In this document: piece after piece, positions 56,876 to 64,000 of the stretch
How the letters are laid out: each line of letters begins with the position of its first letter
Numbering within the stretch: the stretch's first letter is position 1
From: an uncultured archaeon
GTDB lineage: Archaea; Nanobdellota; Nanobdellia; Pacearchaeales; GW2011-AR1
Assembly: GCA_902385655.1 (NCBI GenBank)
Contig: CABMGO010000005.1
Location: 163,584-227,583, forward strand
Length of the DNA: 64,000 nt
Direction: 5' to 3'
Made by a program: the position numbers and the translations under genes
Notes under the pieces: generated by a model
What the model was told of the DNA's origin: nothing
The model's input: the letters and a program-made list of their open reading frames with translations, nothing else
Databases searched by the model: none

Positions 56876-57553
56876 ATGACTCGAGGAAGATTAATTGTCG
56901 TTGAAGGAACTGATTGCTCTGGAAAAGAAACCCAAACAAAATTACTTTATGAAAGACTAAGAGCAGAAAATTTTCCAGTTGCTTCAATGTCTTTCCCAAG
57001 ATATGAAACATCTACTGGAAAAATCGTCGGAGAATGCTATTTAGGAAAATCTGGAAAGTCTTGGTTTGAATCGCCAACAACACTAGACCCGAGAATAGCT
57101 TCTTTATATTATGCTGCAGATAGACTTGCGGCTAGAGATGAAATAGAAAAAACCCTTGCCTCTGGAACAAATCTTGTGTTAAATAGATACGTAGAATCAA
57201 ACATGGGACACCAAGGCGGAAAAGCAAAAACACCTGAAGAAAGGGAACAAATAGTTAACTTCATCAGAAATCTAGAATACAAACTTTTAGGTTTACCAAA
57301 ACCAGATCAAGTAGTTTTTCTCTATATGCCCTATCAAGTTGGAATGGAATTGAAAAAGGGTAGAGCGGGAATCGCAGATGCACACGAAGCAAGCGAAGAA
57401 CATCTCAGGCAAGCAGAACAAGCTTATTTGTGGATTGCGAGAAATTTTAACTGGACAAAAATAAACTGCACAACTGACGGAACATTTGAAGGACTAAGAA
57501 CAAGAGAAGAAATAGCTGAAGAAGTTCATTCAGTAGCTCTTAGAGTAATTTAA
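56876..57553 (+). CDS. tmk: thymidylate kinase
   Basis: VVEGTDCSGKETQTKLL, FPRYETSTG, NRYVESNMGHQ. Confidence 0.9.
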   Translation: MTRGRLIVVEGTDCSGKETQTKLLYERLRAENFPVASMSFPRYETSTGKIVGECYLGKSGKSWFESPTTLDPRIASLYYAADRLAARDEIEKTLASGTNLVLNRYVESNMGHQGGKAKTPEEREQIVNFIRNLEYKLLGLPKPDQVVFLYMPYQVGMELKKGRAGIADAHEASEEHLRQAEQAYLWIARNFNWTKINCTTDGTFEGLRTREEIAEEVHSVALRVI

Positions 57554-57600
57554 TTACCAAAAAAGTGGTAACACAAGTTTAAATACTAAACACATCTCAA

Positions 57601-57648
57601 ACACTACATATTGTGGTTTAAAAGACATAAAAACACAATAGATAGTGT
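57601..57648 (+). promoter_or_regulatory. tandem NrdR boxes ACACTACATATTGTGG and ACACAATAGATAGTGT, 32 bp apart
   Basis: Match acaCwAtATaTwGtgt at 14/16 and 15/16 positions; TATA-like TTTAAATA at 57578-57585. Confidence 0.8.
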
Positions 57649-57676
57649 CTTCGACACTTCGATAAAATCGTATAAA

Positions 57677-57798
57677 GGACGTTTTTTGAATAACGCCAAA
57701 CCTTCGGTTTGGTCAAAAAAGTCCGATAGCGGTAACTCGACAACTTTGTTGCTCGTTACCTTGCGATTTTCCAAAAAAATTCGAAATATCGCAAAATG
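57677..57798 (+). promoter_or_regulatory. structured leader element, nrdR copy
   Basis: 122 nt from GGAC to ATG, homologous to the rps12 leader; UUCG hairpin CCAAACC-TTC-GGTTTGG. Confidence 0.75.
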
Positions 57799-58236
57799 AG
57801 ATGCCCATATTGCAGCAATGAAGAAACAAAAGTTGTTGATAAAAGAGACACCGAAGGGTTAGCGAGAAGGAGAAGAGAATGCCTCAAGTGTGAAAAAAGA
57901 TTCACAACATACGAAAGAGTTCAACTTGATTTGACTGTAATAAAAAAAGACGGAAAAAAAGAAAAGTTCGATGCTGAAAAATTAAAGAGAGGAGTATGCC
58001 GAGCTCTTGAAAAAAGACCGATAGAAAAAGAAGACATCGAACAAGCAATAATCGAAATCGAGTCAAGAATTTATCGTGTTGCAAAAGATGAAGAAATTCA
58101 AACTTCAAAAATTGGAGAAATAATCATGGACAAACTAAAAAAAATGGACAAGGTAGCATACATCAGATTCGCAAGCGTTTACAGAGAATTTGCAGACCTG
58201 GAAGATTTCAAAAGGGAGATGAAAGAACTAAAATAA
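57796..58236 (+). CDS. nrdR: transcriptional repressor NrdR
   Basis: MRCPYCSNEETKVVDKRDT...CLKCEKRFTTYERV zinc ribbon + ATP cone. Confidence 0.96.
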   Translation: MRCPYCSNEETKVVDKRDTEGLARRRRECLKCEKRFTTYERVQLDLTVIKKDGKKEKFDAEKLKRGVCRALEKRPIEKEDIEQAIIEIESRIYRVAKDEEIQTSKIGEIIMDKLKKMDKVAYIRFASVYREFADLEDFKREMKELK

Positions 58237-58237
58237 A

Positions 58238-61200
58238 ATGAAAACACAAATAGTAAAATATTCGCCAGAAAAATCAAGAGGTCATGAAATAGGAAGAACA
58301 GGAACACCTTACGTAGCGAGTGCTGAAGGAGTTTATCCTGAAAATGGCTTAAAATTCAATCCAGTATTTTCAAATCCTGCAGTAAATAATCCATTTGAGT
58401 GGAGCCCATATGCTGGAAGTAAATTGGAATACGAATTAAGAACTGCATCAATAACGGACGATACTGGAAAAGAAATATTTAAACAACATGGAATAGAAGT
58501 TCCAAAATCCTGGTCTCCTTTAGCAACAAATGTAGTCGCTTCAAAATATTTTTACGGAGATAATGCAGTTGCAGGAGATCGTGAACAATCTGTTCCAGCA
58601 TTAATTGACAGAGTCGCACGAACAATAACTGACATGGGTGTCAAAGACGGATACTTTGCTTCCCAACAAGATGCTCAAACATTTTATAGAGAATTGGTAT
58701 CTTTAACAGTTGACCAATTTGGATCTTTTAATTCGCCAGTTTGGTTCAACACTGGACTTTTCCATCAATATGGAGTTGGAAAAACAAGTGGCGCAGGAAA
58801 TTTCTATTATGATAAAGAAACTGGGGAAACCAAACAAGCAGCAACGCAATATGAAAAACCACAAGTATCAGCATGTTTTATTCAAAGTGTAGATGACACT
58901 ATGGAAAGCCTTATGGCGCTAGCAACTAGCGAAGCTATGCTTTTCAAATATGGTTCCGGTTCAGGAACAAATTTATCTTCAATAAGAAGTACAAAAGAAA
59001 AATTATCTGGAGGAGGAACACCTTCTGGACCACTTTCTTTCTTAAAAATTTATGATGCTGTTGCAGGAGTAGTTAAGTCTGGCGGAAAAACAAGAAGAGC
59101 AGCAAAGATGAACACATTAGATGACTGGCATCCAGATATCAAAGAATTTATCGAAGCAAAAACAATTGAAGAAAAGAAAGCTTGGGCGTTAATTGAACAA
59201 GGCTATTCTGGAGATTTCAATGGTCCTGCATATGGTTCTGTAGATTTTCAAAATGAAAATTTATCAGTAAGACTTTCCGATGAATTCATGAAAGCAGTAA
59301 AAGAGGACAGAAAATGGAAAACCCATTTCGTTACAGATTCTGCAAAAGAAGGACCAACATATAGGGCAAGAGATTTATTAAAATGGATAGCAGAAGGAAC
59401 TTGGACTTGCGGAGATCCAGGAGTTCAATATCATGACACAATAAACAGAGGAAACACAGTTTCAAATACTGGGAAAATAAATTGTTCAAACCCATGTTCT
59501 GAATATATGTTTTTAGATGATACTGCATGTAATCTTGCATCACTTAACTTGCATAGATTTGTAAAATCCGACGGAACATTTGATGTAGCGAGATACAAGA
59601 GTGCAGTAGAAGTTTTTATCACCGCACAAGAAATTATAATAGACAACGCATCCTATCCTACTCAAGATATAGCAAGAAATTCTCACATTTATAGAACGCT
59701 CGGATTAGGATATGCAAATCTCGGCGGACTTCTTATGTCAAGGGGCCTAGCATATGGATCCGATGAAGGAAGAGAAGTAGCAAAGGCAGTAACAGCTTTG
59801 ATGCATAATCAAGCATATTTGCAATCTGCAAGAATCGCTTCAAGAAAAGGAACCTTTGAAGATTATGAGAAAAATAAACAGCCCATGATGCAAGTTGTAA
59901 AAAGACACAAAGAAGAAACTGATAAAATTAATCCAGAGTTAGTTCCTGCAGAAATGAGAGAAGTTGTATCTGCAGCAAGACAAGCAGGACTCGAAATGAT
60001 TTTAGAAGGAGAAAGACATGGATTTAGAAACGCACAAGTTACAGTACTTGCTCCAACTGGAACAATTGGTTTCATGATGGATGCTGACACAACAGGAATA
60101 GAACCAGATTTAGGATTAGTAAAATACAAAAATCTCGCCGGAGGAGGAATGTTAAAGATTGCTAACAGAATGGTAGCCCCCGGACTCAAGAGACTAGGTT
60201 ACTCTCCTGAAGAAGTTCAAGCAATAACAAAGTATATTGAAGAACAAGACACTATCGAAGGAGCTCCGGGATTAAAAGAAGAACATCTTCCAGTATTTGA
60301 TTGTTCGTTCAAACCAAAGAAAGGAAAAAGATCTATCCATTATAGAGATCACATTAAAATGATGGCAGCAGTCCAACCATTTTTATCTGGTGCAATTTCA
60401 AAAACAGTAAATCTACCTAGCGACGCTACAGTCGAAGATGTTATGCAAACTTATCTAGAAGCTTATGATTTGGGATTAAAAGCAGTTGCATTATACAGAG
60501 ATGGTTGCAAGAGATCTCAGCCAGTCTCGACCGGAAAAGTAGAGGAAAAAAAGGAAGAAGTTGATCTTGGAAAATTAGAAAAAATGTTAGCTGGAATGGG
60601 AAAAAGAATTGTTTCAGTAGAAACTCAGGTAGAAGAAGTTCAAAAACTTCCAACCCAAATGAGGGAAAGACTTCCACAACATAGACTGGCAGTAACTACA
60701 AAATATGACATGGGAACAGAGCATGAATTTTACATAACAACAGGATTTTATGACGACGGAAGAATCGGAGAAACATTCCTTACGGCATCTAAAGAAGGAA
60801 GCTTTGCAAATGGCATGGCCGATATTGCGTCTACATTTATTTCAATGGTTTTACAAAATGGAACACCAGTACAAAAAGTTGCAGAACATTTAGTTGGAAC
60901 AAATTTTGAGCCTTCCGGATGGGTAGCACCAAGAAGCGAGGGGGGCCTGCTTGCGTCCCTAATTAAAAATCCAGTACAGGGAAGAGTAAACTCTGTTGGA
61001 GAATTATTGGGAAAACATCTTTTAGTTGCACAAGATTTGGGATATGAGCTTTCAGGAAGAATACAAGGAACAAACACTGCTCAAGAAAAACCAACACCAG
61101 CGGTTGTCGCAACTCAAGCACCTTTAATAGCAGATTCTTCAGGAAAAGATGAAAAGACATTACGAGAAGAACAAGAATATGCAGAATTTATGAAAGGAAA

Positions 61201-61312
61201 AGAACCGGGAAAAATCTGTCCTCTCTGTCAAAGAAGAATGGCGAAAATAGATAATCATTGCACAGAAGCATGTATTTGCGGAAACATAAGCAAAGAAGGT
61301 TGTTCTGGTTAA
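58238..61312 (+). CDS. nrdJ: adenosylcobalamin-dependent (class II) ribonucleotide reductase
   Basis: QVSACFIQSVDD, NPCSEYMFLDDTACNLASLNL, APTGTIGFMMD; C-terminal Cys cluster. Confidence 0.95.
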   Translation: MKTQIVKYSPEKSRGHEIGRTGTPYVASAEGVYPENGLKFNPVFSNPAVNNPFEWSPYAGSKLEYELRTASITDDTGKEIFKQHGIEVPKSWSPLATNVVASKYFYGDNAVAGDREQSVPALIDRVARTITDMGVKDGYFASQQDAQTFYRELVSLTVDQFGSFNSPVWFNTGLFHQYGVGKTSGAGNFYYDKETGETKQAATQYEKPQVSACFIQSVDDTMESLMALATSEAMLFKYGSGSGTNLSSIRSTKEKLSGGGTPSGPLSFLKIYDAVAGVVKSGGKTRRAAKMNTLDDWHPDIKEFIEAKTIEEKKAWALIEQGYSGDFNGPAYGSVDFQNENLSVRLSDEFMKAVKEDRKWKTHFVTDSAKEGPTYRARDLLKWIAEGTWTCGDPGVQYHDTINRGNTVSNTGKINCSNPCSEYMFLDDTACNLASLNLHRFVKSDGTFDVARYKSAVEVFITAQEIIIDNASYPTQDIARNSHIYRTLGLGYANLGGLLMSRGLAYGSDEGREVAKAVTALMHNQAYLQSARIASRKGTFEDYEKNKQPMMQVVKRHKEETDKINPELVPAEMREVVSAARQAGLEMILEGERHGFRNAQVTVLAPTGTIGFMMDADTTGIEPDLGLVKYKNLAGGGMLKIANRMVAPGLKRLGYSPEEVQAITKYIEEQDTIEGAPGLKEEHLPVFDCSFKPKKGKRSIHYRDHIKMMAAVQPFLSGAISKTVNLPSDATVEDVMQTYLEAYDLGLKAVALYRDGCKRSQPVSTGKVEEKKEEVDLGKLEKMLAGMGKRIVSVETQVEEVQKLPTQMRERLPQHRLAVTTKYDMGTEHEFYITTGFYDDGRIGETFLTASKEGSFANGMADIASTFISMVLQNGTPVQKVAEHLVGTNFEPSGWVAPRSEGGLLASLIKNPVQGRVNSVGELLGKHLLVAQDLGYELSGRIQGTNTAQEKPTPAVVATQAPLIADSSGKDEKTLREEQEYAEFMKGKEPGKICPLCQRRMAKIDNHCTEACICGNISKEGCSG

Positions 61313-61370
61313 TTCAATCTCTATATTCGTATACAACAATCCTTTAAAAAATAATTAGTATGTCTTTTTC

Positions 61371-62399
61371 ATGTTTATCGGACTAACTGGGAGTTTATCG
61401 GCAGGAAAAGGAGTTATTGCCACTTTTCTTAAGAAGAAAGGATTCGTTTACATTTCTTTGTCAGACGAATTACGAGAATACTTGAAAGAAAATAAAATCC
61501 AAATTACTAGAGAAAATCTTCAAAATGAAGGTAACAAACTCAGAACAAAAAAAGGAAACGATGTGCTTGCAAAAATGGCTTCTGAAAAAATAAAGAATCA
61601 AGAATACAAAAATGCCATTATAGACGGAATAAGAAATCCTGCAGAAGTTCTTCACCTTCAAAAAAATATTAAAAATTTCTTCTTAGTCGCAGTAGATGCT
61701 CCAGCCGAAGTAAGGTTCAAAAGAATGCTAGCAAGAAATAGAGAAAGTGATCCAAAAAATATAAAAGATTTTTTGAAGGTTGATGCAAGAGATAAAGGAA
61801 AAGGAGAAGAGAAATCTGGACAGCAAGTAGGTGCTTGTATGAAACTAGCAAAATTTGTTTTGATAAATGACGGGACTCTTGAAGAAATTAGTAGTAAAAT
61901 AGAAAGATTATACTCTGACATTGAGATGAAAATTCCAAGACCAACTTGGGACGAATATTTTATGGAAATTTGTAGAGCAGTAGGAACTAGAGCCACATGT
62001 AACCGTGGACGAAGCGGATGTGTCATTGCTAAAGACAAACAAATATTGGTTACAGGTTATGTTGGCGCACCAAGAGGTTTACCTCACTGCGATGAAGTTG
62101 GACATTTAATGAAAGAAGTTTTACACGAAGACGGAAGAAAATCTTCCCACTGTATGAGAACAGTCCATGCAGAACAAAATGCAATCTGTCAAGCTGCAAG
62201 AATGGGAATTTCATTAGATAGCGCAACAATCTATTGCAAAATGACTCCCTGCAGAACATGTGCAATGCTAATTATTAACTGCGGAATAAAAAGAGTGGTA
62301 AGTGAAAAAGATTACCAAGATTCTATTGAATCTAAAGAGATGTTTAAAAAAGCAGGAATAGAATTAGAGATATTAAATAAAGAAATAGAAAGATACTAA
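61371..62399 (+). CDS. fused P-loop kinase-like domain + dCMP deaminase domain
   Basis: GLTGSLSAGKGVIATFL; VHAEQNAI and MTPCRTCA deaminase motifs. Confidence 0.9.
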   Translation: MFIGLTGSLSAGKGVIATFLKKKGFVYISLSDELREYLKENKIQITRENLQNEGNKLRTKKGNDVLAKMASEKIKNQEYKNAIIDGIRNPAEVLHLQKNIKNFFLVAVDAPAEVRFKRMLARNRESDPKNIKDFLKVDARDKGKGEEKSGQQVGACMKLAKFVLINDGTLEEISSKIERLYSDIEMKIPRPTWDEYFMEICRAVGTRATCNRGRSGCVIAKDKQILVTGYVGAPRGLPHCDEVGHLMKEVLHEDGRKSSHCMRTVHAEQNAICQAARMGISLDSATIYCKMTPCRTCAMLIINCGIKRVVSEKDYQDSIESKEMFKKAGIELEILNKEIERY

Positions 62400-62455
62400 G
62401 AAAAAACATTTATAAAGATGGTAAATAACAAGAAGTTAAATTATGGTGAACAAAG

Positions 62456-62782
62456 ATGGTATTTCAAGAACTAGTAACAGATTTAGATCTAAGCAATCAT
62501 GACAATTTTGTCAAAAATGATTTCTCAGTAGTTCATTATTTTTCAGACGCAAAAATGGATTGTCTTTGTGTCCTACCGATATTTGAAGGAATAGCAGAAG
62601 AATTTAACGGAAAGGCACAATTCGGGAAAGTAAATATTGAAGAAGCTGAAGATGTAGCAAAAAAACACAAAGTTCTGAGAGTGCCAAGCATTTTATTCTT
62701 TAAGAAAGGAAACGTTATAGATAGAATAGAAAAATTTAATTCTGAAGATGCCCTAAGAGACAAAATTAGTTGTTTGTTGTAA
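62456..62782 (+). CDS. thioredoxin-fold protein with atypical active site (MDCLC)
   Basis: FEGIAEEFNGKAQFGKVNIEEAEDVAKKHKVLRVPSILFFKKG. Confidence 0.85.
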   Translation: MVFQELVTDLDLSNHDNFVKNDFSVVHYFSDAKMDCLCVLPIFEGIAEEFNGKAQFGKVNIEEAEDVAKKHKVLRVPSILFFKKGNVIDRIEKFNSEDALRDKISCLL

Positions 62783-62964
62783 ATTAACGTTTTGCTTAAC
62801 TTTTCTAAGATTATTGTCGAATAAAAATATTTTAAATTTATTTACCGTCAAGAAAATATTGTTCTATTCCTTTCGGGAACAGATAATATTCCAATCTTTT
62901 TAAACCTTATAAACCTTTCTTTTCCGACGGAAAGCTTTATAATTGAAATTTGTCCAAAAGAGTT

Positions 62965-63291
62965 ATGGAATTTTGTAAAGATTGCGGGAGCATTTTATTT
63001 TACTTTAAAGAAAAAGGAGAAAATAAAGTTTATTGTAAAAAATGTAGAAGTGCTAAACTAAGTGAAGGAAAAGGAAATTTTAGTGAAACTCAAAAAAAGA
63101 AAGAAGTTGGGCAAGGTTTTATTGAAGGAATAAATCCTTCTGCTAATTATGATCACAAATGTAAAAAATGCGGGCACATAGGAGTTGAAATCATTGATGT
63201 TGGAATTCTGTATTCTGACGAAGACAATTTAATACTGCTTAAGTGTGGAAAATGCGGTTTTTCTGAAAGATTAGGACATAAAGTCACTTAA
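62965..63291 (+). CDS. TFS/RpoM-like double zinc-ribbon protein (start at MEFCKDCG)
   Basis: CKDCGSIL...YCKKC and CKKCGHIG...LKCGKCG ribbons; no recognisable acidic hairpin tip. Confidence 0.75.
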   Translation: MEFCKDCGSILFYFKEKGENKVYCKKCRSAKLSEGKGNFSETQKKKEVGQGFIEGINPSANYDHKCKKCGHIGVEIIDVGILYSDEDNLILLKCGKCGFSERLGHKVT

Positions 63292-63342
63292 GCCAAACTT
63301 TTTAAATGGTGTAAAATAGGTATAATTACGAGTAAAATCGAT

Positions 63343-63417
63343 GGCCTCGTAGCTCAGCCTGGTTAGAGTACCGGACTTTTAATCCGGGTGCCGCGGGTTC
63401 AAATCCCGTCGGGGCCA
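63343..63417 (+). tRNA. tRNA-Lys (TTT)
   Basis: GGCCTCG/CGGGGCC acceptor, CCGGA-CTTTTAA-TCCGG anticodon arm. Confidence 0.95.
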
Positions 63418-63617
63418 TAAAAAAGCACATTGAACGAAGTGAAATGTGCTATCATATTCTCTGACGTGATTATCAAAAAAATCAAATCCTGAGCAAAACT
63501 CTCCGAACAAAACTAATTAAAGATTAAGTAAATTTGTGAGGTGCATTTTGCGAATAGTCGGGGCCATTTCCTAAAAACCATACAAATCTATATAAACTTC
63601 AAAAAATAAATGAATAC

Positions 63618-63842
63618 ATGACACTAGCGCCATACAGAACGACAGTTCCACTAGACTGTCAATTTCAAGATACCCAATTTGGAATAGTGAAAGTTGCTAG
63701 CGCCACATTGGGTCCAGGAGTAGATCCCTCGAGAGCGGGCCTATCTCAAAGTACAATGCAAGAAATTTTCGAAAGAAACAAACATAGAATTGGAGACCCA
63801 AAATACGATATAGATATCGCAGAGTTATTTAGGCTGGGATAA
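63618..63842 (+). CDS. small hypothetical protein
   Basis: ORF 74 aa. Confidence 0.45.
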   Translation: MTLAPYRTTVPLDCQFQDTQFGIVKVASATLGPGVDPSRAGLSQSTMQEIFERNKHRIGDPKYDIDIAELFRLG

Positions 63843-63846
63843 AAAT

Positions 63847-64000
63847 CACTCCCCAATTTCTTCATCAAAATCTTCATCAGTCAATTGATCTAAATCTGCC
63901 TCAGTTTTTTCCAAATCAAATTCGGCCTTAGCAAGTTTTTTCTGAGCATCTTCCTTGTCAGTTTTCTTGCCTTCCTCATTAACTAAATCTTCAGCAATTT
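63847..64000 (-). CDS. C-terminal end of an acidic protein truncated by the window (...LTDEDFDEEIGE*)
   Basis: Open frame from the window edge to TGA (complement 63847-63849). Confidence 0.6.

Noticed and set aside
57611-57799. 62-aa ORF before nrdR
   Set aside because: It lies on the NrdR box 2/leader hairpins; inverted repeats explain the sequence better than coding
61371-62399. Kinase-deaminase as a definite anti-phage AvcD system
   Set aside because: Located in a dNTP synthesis cluster with no visible avcI-like RNA partner; kept only as an alternative

Overview
AT-rich archaeal chromosome window. Gene content (ABCE1, aEF-1A, aEF-2, rpoH/B/A, L30e, NusA-like KH protein, S12, S7, RFC-S/RFC-L, archaeal DnaG, SMC, RNase HII), very small intergenic spaces and many short orphan ORFs suggest a DPANN-like (Pace-/Woesearchaeota-like) genome; this lineage call is inference. 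The window holds a mostly syntenic RNA polymerase/str operon (about 27.8-42.0 kb, minus strand), a deoxynucleotide-synthesis island (about 55.5-62.8 kb: ThyX-like, dTMP kinase, NrdR, class II RNR, kinase-dCMP deaminase fusion, thioredoxin-like), five tRNA genes, a probable L41e micro-gene, and many small unassigned proteins. No rRNA, CRISPR array or transposase/integrase was recognised. The most interesting observations are: (1) an SMC ATPase whose midpoint carries a Rad50-type CPTC zinc hook where the SMC hinge should be; (2) several dispersed intergenic element families whose stems are perfect within a copy but differ between copies (covariation), including a 122-nt leader in front of both rps12 and nrdR with related leaders at two other genes; (3) tandem NrdR boxes with bacterial-type spacing at the nrdR-nrdJ promoter; (4) an in-frame UAA inside rpoB; (5) tRNA-edge duplications with an identical 149-bp spacing at two tRNA genes; (6) an RHH-like-regulator-led four-gene overlapping cassette with a perfect operator palindrome and a putative zincin. 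All calls are by eye from the sequence; no database search was run.
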